64,000 nt of DNA, taken from positions 2,542,001 through 2,606,000 of the forward strand of contig CBDCVY010000013.1 in NCBI GenBank assembly GCA_965223245.1, given 5' to 3'. This document shows positions 35,225 through 44,082 of the stretch, in pieces. Below the pieces are notes generated by a model. The model saw only the letters and a list, made by a program, of their open reading frames with translations. It did no database searches and had not been told where the DNA came from. The DNA is from CBDCVY01 sp965223245. Lineage in GTDB: Bacteria > Nitrospinota > Nitrospinia > Nitrospinales > Nitrospinaceae. Numbering within the stretch: position 1 is the first letter of the stretch; every line of letters begins with the position of its first letter. The position numbers and the translations under genes are program-made.

Positions 35225-36487
35225 CTAATTAGGCTCGGACAAACTTCCCGCCACCCATTCATCATCATTAGTGGCAGTGCGGTTGGCTCCGCCGCCTACG
35301 GTTGAATGTCTTCCCATGGAATTATTTTCTCTACCACCGCTCACATGACTTTGAATTCCTGAAGCTGTATTTTGTAAACCACCACCCACGCTAGAACTTT
35401 CTCCGCTCGCAGTATTAGAAACTCCTCCACTTACACTTGAGAAAAATCCGCTAGCAGTATTTGATACACCACCGCTTACGCTGGAATACTGACCCGAAAT
35501 TGTATTGTAGGCACCTATCACAATTCCGCCATACTTAGAGTAATTATTGGCAATACCAACAACAATATTGTGCGAACCGGTTACATCAAGTGGAGGTCCA
35601 TCTGAAAAAACATCATTATAACCTACGATTAAATTTCCAAGACCATTCACCTCAAAATCAAAAGAATGAGGATCATCGGGCTTTCCCGATGTAGCTCCAA
35701 GACCGTTCACAATTTGCAAATTCACCCCTTCGAATTGAATGGTGTCGCCAATACGTTTAACACCGGCCAAGTCAGCTTTCAATTGATTGAGTTCAGCCAC
35801 CTGCATCTGCAGTTCCTGGACCATAGCAAACAATTCTTCTAATTCCGGAGGATCCTCCGAATAAGTTATTTCCAGTTTGGGTTTAAATAAGGAAGATTCT
35901 CTAGAGGCAATATCTATACCATCATTCGTCCCTATAGTCCCGCCAATACTTCCTTCAGTGTATATATTAATACCTTCAAAAATTAATGTTCTATTCACAT
36001 AATGTTGAAACCACTCGGCGCTTAAAGCAATTTCAACAATTCCCGAAGTTCCAGCCCGAATAATACCGATGGCTCCTGCTATATTTGGATTAAAATCATC
36101 CCAAACAACCGTATCTTCTGTCCACGGTATCCCCTGCCCATTAATAAAATAATCCCCTGTACTGGAATTAGTAATTTCAATGGTTAAGACTGCTGATATT
36201 ACGGTTACCCCTTGTGGAATAGAAGAGATATCCCAATTTAATAAGGTAACAACTTCCCCGAATTTTCCGTTATCGGGATCCTGGTCGGACCCATCCGCTA
36301 ACAAGACCGGATCTGATCCATAACTCGTGAAAGGAGAGGACTGACGAACATAAGCATCTTCGGCTCCGGAATAACTGGCGTCCGGCAAGGTGCCATCCTG
36401 AAAACTTACCGTCGTCACCGCATGAACGGGAACACTGAATAAAGCTATAAATAAAGAACACAACAACAAACTAAAAATCCGTTTCAT
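35225..36487 (-). CDS. Secreted DNRLRE/CBM96-like protein with YadA-head-like repeats (type A)
   Basis: 420 residues. A signal peptide (MKRIFSLLLCSLFIALFSVPVHA) is followed by TTVSFQDGTLPDASYSGAED, nearly as in its tandem neighbour. The DNRLRE domain has DAYVRQSSPFTSYG, LLNWDISSIP and a diverged ALVQ segment (SAEWFQHYVNRTLIFEGINI). Coiled coil: LEELFAMVQELQMQVAELNQ. Then NGLGNLIVGYNDV, GSHNIVVGIANNYSKYGG and the VSGGxSNTASGxxS repeats, several of them identical at the DNA level. It ends in EWVAGSLSEPN. It probably arose by duplication with 33392-34858. Confidence 0.87.
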   Translation of the reverse strand: MKRIFSLLLCSLFIALFSVPVHAVTTVSFQDGTLPDASYSGAEDAYVRQSSPFTSYGSDPVLLADGSDQDPDNGKFGEVVTLLNWDISSIPQGVTVISAVLTIEITNSSTGDYFINGQGIPWTEDTVVWDDFNPNIAGAIGIIRAGTSGIVEIALSAEWFQHYVNRTLIFEGINIYTEGSIGGTIGTNDGIDIASRESSLFKPKLEITYSEDPPELEELFAMVQELQMQVAELNQLKADLAGVKRIGDTIQFEGVNLQIVNGLGATSGKPDDPHSFDFEVNGLGNLIVGYNDVFSDGPPLDVTGSHNIVVGIANNYSKYGGIVIGAYNTISGQYSSVSGGVSNTASGFFSSVSGGVSNTASGESSSVGGGLQNTASGIQSHVSGGRENNSMGRHSTVGGGANRTATNDDEWVAGSLSEPN

Positions 36488-36577
36488 TTCTCACTCCTTA
36501 AAATAAAAATAATTTCAACCCGAATTAAAAATTACACTGTCTCAATACAGTTTCGTATCCGGTCATTTTTTCATGGA

Positions 36578-36606
36578 ATATTAGTTAAAATTGTCCGGAC
36601 TGTCAA
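36578..36606 (-). promoter_or_regulatory. Likely promoter of the DNRLRE gene at 35225
   Basis: Reverse-strand TTGACA (36601-36606) followed after 17 bases by TAATAT, about 90 bases upstream of the start codon. Confidence 0.55.
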
Positions 36607-36938
36607 CCTTAGAAAAGCAAGACGGAAGAGCCAAAATATTTTTATCGACTCTCCAAAATGCTCCAGCCCAACCCAAAGGTTTCTAACATCCTTTTTCCTT
36701 TAATTAGACTGGCAAAATCATTGTTTTTCGCCTTCCTACCTTTTTTGTAGTACTAACGATGACAATAAAAACATCGCTTCTACGATATAGCTCCTATTGC
36801 AAATGAGGCACTATGCCCCCAATTAAAAGGTTTCATTTCATTGAGCTACTTTTTTCAAATTATACGAAAGAAACGATTCAACTGAATACTGCTCAACAAA
36901 CGATTTTCAATTTAATTCATTTCCGGGGAGGAAATATC
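36607..36938. other. Divergent spacer between DNRLRE genes
   Basis: AT-rich. It should hold the promoter of the + strand gene at 36939, but none is clear. An in-frame ATG at 36813 would extend that gene by 42 residues without a signal peptide and is not preferred. No repeat copy is seen. Confidence 0.4.
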
Positions 36939-37988
36939 ATGCAAAAGGTTTTAAGTTCACTCACTCTCTTTCTATCCACCTTAATTTTTTATTCGTCTGC
37001 CTTTGCGGTTACGGATACGTTCATTAATCCGGAAGATAGTTATGTACGAAGCACTTCTCCATCTGCCAATTACGGATTCGATACGCGCCTGCTTGCGGAC
37101 GGGGTTGCGGAAGATCCTGACAATGGATTATTCGGAGAAGTGGTGACAATGGTTCAATGGGACATATCTTCTATTCCTGCATCGGCAACCGTCACCGGAG
37201 TTTCAGTCACATTTAATTACGGGAATTCGAGTTCGGGTCCTTACAATATTTATTCGCAGGATAGTCCCTGGATAGAGAACACGGTGGATTGGAATGATTT
37301 GGATCAGGGGGCTAACGTATTAGCCACCGTGCCTCCCTCGACTTTGGGTTTGGGAACTCATGTTTTGAATGCCAGTGGGGTGGCGTTGGTTCAGGGATGG
37401 GTGGACGGTTCAATTCCAAATAACGGCATCATGGTTCGCTCCGGCGGAACCAATGATGGAATCGCCATGGAATCCGCGCAGTCTTCAGGACGGGTTCCAA
37501 CCCTGGTTGTGCGGTACACCAGCGTAGAAACTCAGTATTACACTGTTTCACCATGCGCCTTTCGCGCCAGGGACACCGTGGACACCACTTCCTGCGGATT
37601 GGGGCAAGGTGGAATCAAGTATGCGGGGAGCGGCTTTGGAATTATCGCCCCGGTAAACTTACCTCACGGTGCGATCATCCAAAAAATCACAGTTTACTTT
37701 AGAGATAACGATAGAAACGTAAGACTTTGGTTCCGCTTTTTGAGAGAGACATTGAATTTCGGTAATTTCTCACCCATAGGACAAGAGTTTACCAGTGGTG
37801 CCGATCCGAATTACCGGTCCGTTAGCTTTGCCCCTACCACTCCGGCCTTGGCCAGAGTGGATAATTTGAACCACAGTCTTGTTTTTACCGCCACACCTAT
37901 TAATGAGACAGACACAAACCGAACCATCTGGCCCGTGGACAATTCCATACTGGTCAAAGGTGTGGTCATTGCCTATCAGGTGCCTTAA
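36939..37988 (+). CDS. Secreted DNRLRE/CBM96-like protein, long C-terminal variant (type B)
   Basis: 349 residues. ATG 36939 follows GGGGAGGAAATATC. A signal peptide (MQKVLSSLTLFLSTLIFYSSAFA) leads into VTDTFINPEDSYVRSTSPSA and a full DNRLRE domain (MVQWDISSIP, TVDWNDLDQG, ALVQGWVDGSIPNNG). The C-terminal 150 residues are a separate beta-rich domain shared with 44083 and 45518: a CAFRARDTVD-like start, GFGIIAPVNLPHGAIIQKIT, and WPVDNSILVKGVVIAYQVP at the end. That domain has an invariant APVNLPHxAxI motif. No repeats and no anchor. Presumably extracellular or surface-bound. Confidence 0.85.
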   Translation: MQKVLSSLTLFLSTLIFYSSAFAVTDTFINPEDSYVRSTSPSANYGFDTRLLADGVAEDPDNGLFGEVVTMVQWDISSIPASATVTGVSVTFNYGNSSSGPYNIYSQDSPWIENTVDWNDLDQGANVLATVPPSTLGLGTHVLNASGVALVQGWVDGSIPNNGIMVRSGGTNDGIAMESAQSSGRVPTLVVRYTSVETQYYTVSPCAFRARDTVDTTSCGLGQGGIKYAGSGFGIIAPVNLPHGAIIQKITVYFRDNDRNVRLWFRFLRETLNFGNFSPIGQEFTSGADPNYRSVSFAPTTPALARVDNLNHSLVFTATPINETDTNRTIWPVDNSILVKGVVIAYQVP

Positions 37989-38035
37989 GTATTAACACAC
38001 ATCACATTAATTTTTCTCATGAATTGGAGGGAGTC

Positions 38036-38494
38036 ATGAAAAACATTCTTTTAATCAGCAGCATGATCTTTATTTTTAGTTTAAGTTTATTTGCAGAAAT
38101 TTCTTTTGGCAGCGAGCAGGGCTTTTCGTCTTGCATTCCAAACGACACGTATACTCTGTCCAAAAAAAAAGGAGTAAAGTGGGAAGGCAAATCTTTGGAC
38201 TGCAAGAAAAAAGATGCGGAGTCTCTTGCCATGATTCGCTTAAAGAATAAGAGCAAAGCCGAATGTAAGCATGTGGATTGTTCGGCCCATTGCGGTTCCT
38301 GGAAAGCGGATTTGAACAACTCGCCCTGTATTCCCAAAGAAGCAAATATTACCTGGAAGGATTTATATAGAGACAAAGTCGAAGACAAAGAGTGTGGAGT
38401 GTGGCCTGCCCGAACTCGTAAGTGGCACGCTAAAGTGGTATCGGATCCGGTTTGTGGCTGCCTTTGCGACAAATCGCCGATCAACCCAAAGTAA
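38036..38494 (+). CDS. Cys-rich secreted protein
   Basis: 152 residues. A signal peptide (MKNILLISSMIFIFSLSLFAEI) follows ATG 38036, which has GGAGGGAGTC upstream. The mature chain is Lys-rich with about ten cysteines (SSCIPND, KSLDCKKK, AECKHVDCSAHCGSW, NSPCIPKE, KECGVW, PVCGCLCDK). All even-numbered pairing is possible, so it is likely a disulfide-stabilised periplasmic or extracellular protein. It starts 48 bases after the DNRLRE gene and may be co-transcribed with it. No family is recognised. Confidence 0.78.
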   Translation: MKNILLISSMIFIFSLSLFAEISFGSEQGFSSCIPNDTYTLSKKKGVKWEGKSLDCKKKDAESLAMIRLKNKSKAECKHVDCSAHCGSWKADLNNSPCIPKEANITWKDLYRDKVEDKECGVWPARTRKWHAKVVSDPVCGCLCDKSPINPK

Positions 38495-38551
38495 AGTTAC
38501 AGTTCCAATACTTTGAATCCATTTTAGAAGTGCACACACTTATTCACAAAG

Positions 38552-38693
38552 GAGATCTTTGCATAGCAGCTAATAATGTGAAAAACGCAAAAACAATTAA
38601 AAAGAAGGTCGATGTGCTCCCCTTTCATGAAGGGGGCTGGGGAGATTTTACCTCCAGGGATTCTTATAAAAATTCATGTTATGCAAAGCTCTC
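38552..38693. repeat. MITE-like repeat, copy L
   Basis: A 142-bp element with ends GAGATCTTTGCATAGC and GTTATGCAAAGCTCTC. The core reads CCCCTTTCATGAAGGGGGC and GGGGAGATTTTACCTCCAGG. Confidence 0.75.
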
Positions 38694-38711
38694 TTTATAA
38701 AGGGAGGTTCC

Positions 38712-40541
38712 ATGCGATACATAAAATCATTTTTCTTAGCTTTATTAACTTTAATTTTTACTCATGGTGTGGCCTCGGCCACACTGTGTAAAACTGAAAA
38801 AATCAAACAACGCCACCGCAATGAAATAAAAGTCATGGAGAGCGAACCCTATGCCTCCGCCGAGTACAAAGGGTTCCCTCAATATAATTCGAGAGTGCTG
38901 GCCTGTAACCGGGAACGCGACTCGAATGGAAAGGGAATAGAACAGGTTTTTAAATCTCCGTATACTTACCCGGAAGATTTACCGGCCAAACTCATTACCG
39001 GAAAGATCCATTACCACGGAGTTTTTCCCTTTCGTTATTTCTACGAACTGAAACGCGCCAAAGGCCATTGGACGCTGACCTCTTATCTGCAAATGCATTA
39101 TCCTTCTCTGAAGCATGCCAAAAAACTGGAAGTGAGCGAATTTCTTTTGGAAGACTTAAAAATCACTTGCGCTAAAGATAACATCGTGCAGCGCAAAAAA
39201 AAGTTCGGTTACACCGCCTGCCGCATGGACCGCGATAAAAAGATTGACGGAAAAACCATTGTCTATCACTACAAAGAGTTTTGGCGGAGGAATATCGAAA
39301 AATTCTGGAGCAAGGCCGGCTTTACCGTAAAAGTAAAGTTTGTCCCGGAAGAAGTATCCGATCAAAAATATAAAGATTTGAAGAAAGCCAATGCGATTTG
39401 GCACGTGCGGTTGAATCATAACAAATCGTCGCGGGCCATGTATAAAGGGTCCACCCTGTTGGGACGACCGCATCCGTTATACGCGGGAATGGATCGCGAA
39501 ACGATTATCCATGAGTACGGCCATACGGTGGGTTACGATGACGAATACCAGGAGAGCATTATCGGCGATTCAACAGTCCTCGGAAATAAAATCGATACAC
39601 GCATTGATTTGGGAGACGACTGTAACGCGATTTTGAGTAAGAAACGCGGCACCGGAGACGTCGCCAAAAAAAACGATGCAAAGAGCCGGTACATCATGTG
39701 TCAAAACAACAGTTCCTACAGCATTAACTACGATGCCAATTCCAAAACGGATGCGTTTGACTACTTTAAAGATCATTCGAAAGGCGTGTATGCCTGGATC
39801 GCCACGTCCCGTTACGGCACTTCCGGATACTGTAAAGAGGATGAAGACTGCCCGGATAAACAATTTTGCGATAAAGGCGGAATTGCCGGAGTGGGCACCA
39901 ACCAGTGCAAACCGGGACATAAGGATCATTACAAAGTGTGCAGCCGCGGCGAACAGTGTGCCTCCGGACATTGTAAGATGGGCACCTGCTATACGCCAAA
40001 ATCAGCAAAGATGAATGAAACTTGTTACGTCAATGATGAATGTTCGATAGGTAAATGCAGCAGTACCGGCGGACTTAAGGGAACTTGTGTTTGTGATGAC
40101 GACAAGCAATGCGGAACCGGAAAATATTGTGACAAAGGCGTCGACTTTACTAAAAACTCATGTAAGTCGCTTAAAGATGATGGCGAGGCCTGCCCGGCGG
40201 TGGGCGGTGCACATACCTGTAAATCCGGCAAATGTTCTTACGGACGCTGTTACACCAAGGGATCGGTTCCGATGGGCGGCGATTGTTTCGTCAGTGACGC
40301 CTGCGCTCAAGGAAAATGCAGCAGCATTCCCGGTGTGAAGGGCGAATGCGTTTGTAATGACGACAACCAATGCAGCAAAGGGTATTGGTGTAACAAAGGA
40401 TTAGATTTGAAGATGAACCGTTGCGAACCCAAGCTCAAAAAAGGAGAAGTGTGCGGTAAAGTAGGCGATATAGGCGTCGGCCACCGCTGTAAATCCGGCA
40501 AGTGTAAAGCTGGCTTCGGGGTTAATCTGAAGTGCAAATGA
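38712..40541 (+). CDS. Secreted metzincin-like protein with Cys-rich C-terminal repeats
   Basis: 609 residues. ATG 38712 follows GGGAGGTTCC; signal peptide MRYIKSFFLALLTLIFTHGVASA. The zinc-binding motif HEYGHTVGYDD (about 267-277) fits HExxHxxGxxD, the arrangement in which Asp replaces the third His, as in snapalysin-type metzincins. The last 240 residues (from about 375) hold over thirty cysteines in repeated units: CSRGEQCASGHCKMGTC, CYVNDECSIGKCSSTGGLKG, CFVSDACAQGKCSSIPGVKG, CNDDNQCSKGYWCNKGLD. These units resemble the disulfide-rich, EGF/dickkopf-like modules of myxobacterial-type secreted proteins. Probably an extracellular peptidase with a binding tail; catalysis is inferred. Confidence 0.82.
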   Translation: MRYIKSFFLALLTLIFTHGVASATLCKTEKIKQRHRNEIKVMESEPYASAEYKGFPQYNSRVLACNRERDSNGKGIEQVFKSPYTYPEDLPAKLITGKIHYHGVFPFRYFYELKRAKGHWTLTSYLQMHYPSLKHAKKLEVSEFLLEDLKITCAKDNIVQRKKKFGYTACRMDRDKKIDGKTIVYHYKEFWRRNIEKFWSKAGFTVKVKFVPEEVSDQKYKDLKKANAIWHVRLNHNKSSRAMYKGSTLLGRPHPLYAGMDRETIIHEYGHTVGYDDEYQESIIGDSTVLGNKIDTRIDLGDDCNAILSKKRGTGDVAKKNDAKSRYIMCQNNSSYSINYDANSKTDAFDYFKDHSKGVYAWIATSRYGTSGYCKEDEDCPDKQFCDKGGIAGVGTNQCKPGHKDHYKVCSRGEQCASGHCKMGTCYTPKSAKMNETCYVNDECSIGKCSSTGGLKGTCVCDDDKQCGTGKYCDKGVDFTKNSCKSLKDDGEACPAVGGAHTCKSGKCSYGRCYTKGSVPMGGDCFVSDACAQGKCSSIPGVKGECVCNDDNQCSKGYWCNKGLDLKMNRCEPKLKKGEVCGKVGDIGVGHRCKSGKCKAGFGVNLKCK

Positions 40542-40571
40542 TTTGCATATAACCTCATCCTGTTCTTTTTT

Positions 40572-40614
40572 CGGGTTGAGTTGGTTCTATATTATATAGG
40601 CCAACTCAATTCCC
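40572..40614. repeat. TATATA palindrome family, most symmetrical copy
   Basis: A long hairpin in which TTGAGTTGG (40576-40584) pairs with CCAACTCAA (40601-40609), flanked by CGGG/CCCG. The loop contains TTCTATATTATATAG. Related, more degenerate copies lie near 5085, 7826, 43800, 45230, 46655, 53950 and 58790. Confidence 0.6.
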
Positions 40615-40797
40615 GAGAATTGAAAAGTTTTTTATCTAACGTGCACCCTGTAAATCTATCCATTGCCCCGAAAACACTGGATATCACCTCTCAGTATATT
40701 TTCAAAACTAATAATTTTTGTCTAAATATTAAAAATTTTTAATTTTTATGCTAACCTTATTAGTCTAACCAGTCTCAATCCTATGAAAGGGGCATCC

Positions 40798-43467
40798 ATG
40801 ACCACCCAGAAAAATTTCTTTTTTCTTATATGTTTTATTTTATTTTTTGTATTTGCTCAAACTTCCCGGGCGACGACTTTTAGCAAGCCCGTCATTAATG
40901 TAGTCGATACCAACCCGGATCCTAAAGTATTCGAAGCCGCGATCAGTGCTGATGAACAAGATGTCGTTATTAACGGCACCACGGTCCACGCTTTAATTTA
41001 CAAAGATGATAACCGAGTGGGCGGCTACCCGGCGGTAGAAGCCAACGGCATTCCTGTTCCGCAGATTGTGGTGAATGTCGGGGATGAAGTCGTTGTTCAA
41101 TTGACCAACAATATCGCTCCCGGTTGTCCTGCGATTGCCTGTGATTCCAGCATACATTGGCATGGAATTGAGTTGGATGCAGACAGCGACGGCACCGGCG
41201 TCACACAAAATCATTTAACCGCCGGGCAAACGTATACCTACCGGTTCATCGCACCCCGACCCGGTGTATTTTGGTTTCATACTCATATGTTACCGGGACC
41301 GCAAACTTTTGCCGGTATGTACGGGGCATTCATCGTAAGAGACCCTGATGAAGAAACCCTGCAGACCAATAACACCATTCCTCCGGCGAACAGCACACAC
41401 ACGGTCGTACTGAGTGATATTGAATTCGACGATGACGGCGATGTGGGTTTTCTAGATTCGAACACTCCGCCGCAAGCGGTTCCCTGGGCGACCGTCGAAA
41501 TGGATTGTGCAAACACCGGAGCCTGCGCACATCCCTGGAATGGCGATACGGTTTTAGTGAATGGTCAAAAACCGACCACCAGTGTCCCGTTCATTACTGC
41601 GAAGGCAGGCACGGGAATTCGCCTGCGCTTGATCAACACCGCGACCAATCGTTACTTCCGATTGCAACTTACAGGAAATGGCACGGACAATAACATTTAC
41701 CGCATAGGCGGTGAAGGCGGCTTTCTGGAAAAAGTGAGACTGGAAGGCGGAACCCTTGGAACCTGGGATACCGACCACAATAAAGGAGAGATTTTGCTGA
41801 GCTCATCTCAAAGGGCCGATGTCGTTATTGTGCCGCAAGGTAACGATGGAGATGTCATCACTCTTACCGGTCTGGGTACTTCCCGAGGAGGAACAGATAA
41901 TAATGTCTCCGCCGGTGATTTACTTTTTATTGTGATCGATAACAGCCTTCCCGATCCTGCCTATACCATTGCGGAAGGCAATGATGTTTTAGGTGCAGGT
42001 GGTGTGGAAGATTTAAAATCCGTTGCTATTTCTGATTTCTATATCAATCCTCCACCGGTATTTGATACGAACCCGGGCGCAGGTAACGGATCTTCGGGTC
42101 ATATCGTCAGTATGGAACCTATTATGGCCGGCCAACTTTCAATCGATGGTGTCCAGGGTCATTTTGAAGACAGTGGTCCCGATTATACGCAGATTCCTTA
42201 CCAGGGCGCTACACGTTATGCCTTAACCGGAGACACGATTGAGTTCACCATCACCAATAAAACCAACCAGCACCATCCTTTTCATCATCATGGATTTTCG
42301 TTTCAGCCGGTTCGTGTTTTAGACAATGGTGCCGACCCGGATGACACATCAGATGATACGGTTTTATATAATTACGATTACAACGAGTTTGTCGATGTGA
42401 TTGACGTGCATAACAATCAAAGCATCGTGGTTCGTATCCGATTGGATGATCGTCCGAGAATTACTGACAACCGGCAGGAGTTGGGCGCTCCGGCTCCGAA
42501 CCAGCGTTTTGGAAGTGGCGGCGCGAAAGGTCGTTGGGTATTCCATTGTCACCTGTTCATACACGCAACTATTGGGATGATTTCGGAATTGGTGGTTTTA
42601 GACACCGATCGCGATGGCGACGGCGTGACCACGGAATTCGATTGCGATGACTTTGATCCAATGATCACGAGTTGTAATCTTCCCCCTCAGGCCGTGTGTC
42701 AAGATCAAACCGTCAGCACAGACGCGGGTGTATGCCAAGCCAGCGGAGTTTCCGTGGATGGCGGTTCTACTGACCCGGATGGTGATGCGCTGACCTTTTC
42801 ACAAAACCCGGACAACCCTTACCCATTGGGAGATACGGTGGTGACATTGGAAGTATCGGATCCGGACGGTCTTACCGATTCCTGTATGGCTACGGTGAGT
42901 GTTGAAGATAATGAAAACCCAACCATCACCGCTCCTGCAGACGTGACGGTCGAGTGTTCTTCGCCGAATGGTCAGGCGGTGGATATTGGAACAGCAACCG
43001 CTGCGGACAATTGTAGCGTGTCGGTTTCCAATGATGCGCCTGCGTTGTTCACCCTGGGAACCACCACGGTGAACTGGACTGCATTGGACGGCAGTGGCAA
43101 TACGGCTATGGATACTCAAGATGTGACTGTGGAAGACACCACACCACCCGAAGTATTCTGTAATGCACCGCCTAAAATCACACCTTCAGATGCACCGGTA
43201 TCGTTTACCGCAACTGCGCAAGATGCTTGTGACGCCACGGTAGATTACTCCATCACCGAGTTTAAATGTTTTGAGATTAAACAAAACGGCAAGGTGATCG
43301 ACAAAGGCGAGTCCTGTGTAGTTAGTTTTAATAACGACACAATTACAATTCAAGATTCCGGTGGAGTCAATGACCATATCCAGTGGACCGTTCACGCGGC
43401 CGACGATAGTGGAAATGAAACCACAGAAACTTGTGAAGTGTTAGTTGTGAAAAAGAAAGATCTGTAA
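40798..43467 (+). CDS. Secreted multicopper oxidase with MopE-like, PKD/HYR-like C-terminal domains
   Basis: 889 residues. Signal peptide: MTTQKNFFFLICFILFFVFAQTSRA. The cupredoxin part has all copper sites: HWHG (about 122), WFHTHM, HHPFHHHGFSF and the T1 segment HCHLFIHATIGM (about 583), with Met as axial ligand. It would oxidise a phenol or metal ion with reduction of oxygen to water. After about residue 602 come a calcium-binding-like DTDRDGDGVTTEFDCDDFD stretch (MopE type), a PKD-like segment (SVDGGSTDPDGDALTFSQ), an HYR-like domain (ITAPADVTVECSSPNG, then NTAMDTQDVTVEDTTPPE) and a final Ig-like domain. Oxidases joined to adhesive domains are uncommon. ATG 40798 is preceded by GAAAGGGG. 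Confidence 0.9.
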   Translation: MTTQKNFFFLICFILFFVFAQTSRATTFSKPVINVVDTNPDPKVFEAAISADEQDVVINGTTVHALIYKDDNRVGGYPAVEANGIPVPQIVVNVGDEVVVQLTNNIAPGCPAIACDSSIHWHGIELDADSDGTGVTQNHLTAGQTYTYRFIAPRPGVFWFHTHMLPGPQTFAGMYGAFIVRDPDEETLQTNNTIPPANSTHTVVLSDIEFDDDGDVGFLDSNTPPQAVPWATVEMDCANTGACAHPWNGDTVLVNGQKPTTSVPFITAKAGTGIRLRLINTATNRYFRLQLTGNGTDNNIYRIGGEGGFLEKVRLEGGTLGTWDTDHNKGEILLSSSQRADVVIVPQGNDGDVITLTGLGTSRGGTDNNVSAGDLLFIVIDNSLPDPAYTIAEGNDVLGAGGVEDLKSVAISDFYINPPPVFDTNPGAGNGSSGHIVSMEPIMAGQLSIDGVQGHFEDSGPDYTQIPYQGATRYALTGDTIEFTITNKTNQHHPFHHHGFSFQPVRVLDNGADPDDTSDDTVLYNYDYNEFVDVIDVHNNQSIVVRIRLDDRPRITDNRQELGAPAPNQRFGSGGAKGRWVFHCHLFIHATIGMISELVVLDTDRDGDGVTTEFDCDDFDPMITSCNLPPQAVCQDQTVSTDAGVCQASGVSVDGGSTDPDGDALTFSQNPDNPYPLGDTVVTLEVSDPDGLTDSCMATVSVEDNENPTITAPADVTVECSSPNGQAVDIGTATAADNCSVSVSNDAPALFTLGTTTVNWTALDGSGNTAMDTQDVTVEDTTPPEVFCNAPPKITPSDAPVSFTATAQDACDATVDYSITEFKCFEIKQNGKVIDKGESCVVSFNNDTITIQDSGGVNDHIQWTVHAADDSGNETTETCEVLVVKKKDL

Positions 43468-43500
43468 TTCGCAAGAGTTATTGATCTTTGAAATACCACA

Positions 43501-43530
43501 GGGCATCGCTTAACCGCGATGCCCTTTTTT
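43501..43530 (+). terminator. Rho-independent terminator
   Basis: GGGCATCGC pairs with GCGATGCCC and is followed by TTTTTT, 34 bases after the multicopper oxidase stop. Confidence 0.92.
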
Positions 43531-43600
43531 ATTTCCGAACTGGAATTCTTTAATGGGATCCCGAAGATTAGGAAGTGAAACCCACTCGCCTCCTTCATAA

Positions 43601-43740
43601 AGAGAGCTTTGCATAAGTCAGAAAACATAAAACCCCTGAATGTGAATCACCCCGACCCTCTTTAGGAAAGAGGGCGAACATAGGTCTCCGTTCTTTTGTT
43701 GGACTTGTTTATTCAATAATCCTTAGTTATGCAAAGCTCT
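43601..43740. repeat. MITE-like repeat, copy M (best-preserved single unit)
   Basis: A 140-bp element whose ends (GAGAGCTTTGCATAAG and GTTATGCAAAGCTCTC) match as inverted repeats at 15 of 16 positions. The core is CCCCTGAATGTGAATCACCCC then CCCTCTTTAGGAAAGAGGGC (given as separate parts). It is a good reference copy for the family. Confidence 0.8.
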
Positions 43741-43798
43741 CCTTCATAAAGTGTAAACACATCATCTTTCCTCTGAGCAATTTGCTCTAAAGATGACT

Positions 43799-43835
43799 TC
43801 TATATTTAGAACCCACTCGATACGGGGAACTCTTT
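43799..43835. repeat. TATATA palindrome family copy upstream of a DNRLRE gene
   Basis: TTCTATATTTAGAACCCACT followed by CGATACGGGGAAC. The same string recurs at 45230, upstream of the next DNRLRE gene. It also forms part of a 68-codon reverse ORF (43762-43968), which I do not accept. Confidence 0.55.
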
Positions 43836-44003
43836 CTTGGCGCGATGTTTCAAGGATTATTTTGGGTCCGGTAGGGAGCAATTCAACTGTTGGATGAATC
43901 ACTTTTCCCTCCAATCCATCAATTTCTCTAAATTCTCCTAAAATTAAATTCTTTGAATTTCGCCTCATTACCTTTCCAGCCTTTATTTTCGAGCTTCACG
44001 TAA

Positions 44004-44033
44004 TTGACAACCCCCGTAAAAACAGGATATTTT
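44004..44033 (+). promoter_or_regulatory. Likely promoter of the DNRLRE gene at 44083
   Basis: TTGACA at 44004-44009, with TATTTT 18 bases later and a spacer rich in A (GTAAAAACAGG). It lies 50 bases upstream of the start codon. Confidence 0.45.
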
Positions 44034-44082
44034 CCGGTGAATTCCAATATCGAATAACCTATAAACTTAACGGGGGTGAGTC

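Noticed and set aside
39570..40370. Several reverse-strand ORFs under the metzincin-like gene
   Set aside because: Shadows caused by the Cys/Gly-rich codon use of the real gene.
43762..43968. 68-codon reverse ORF upstream of the DNRLRE gene at 44083
   Set aside because: Its C-terminal third is the TATATA repeat, and the matching region of the duplicate near 45400 lacks the start codon, so conservation of a protein is not supported.
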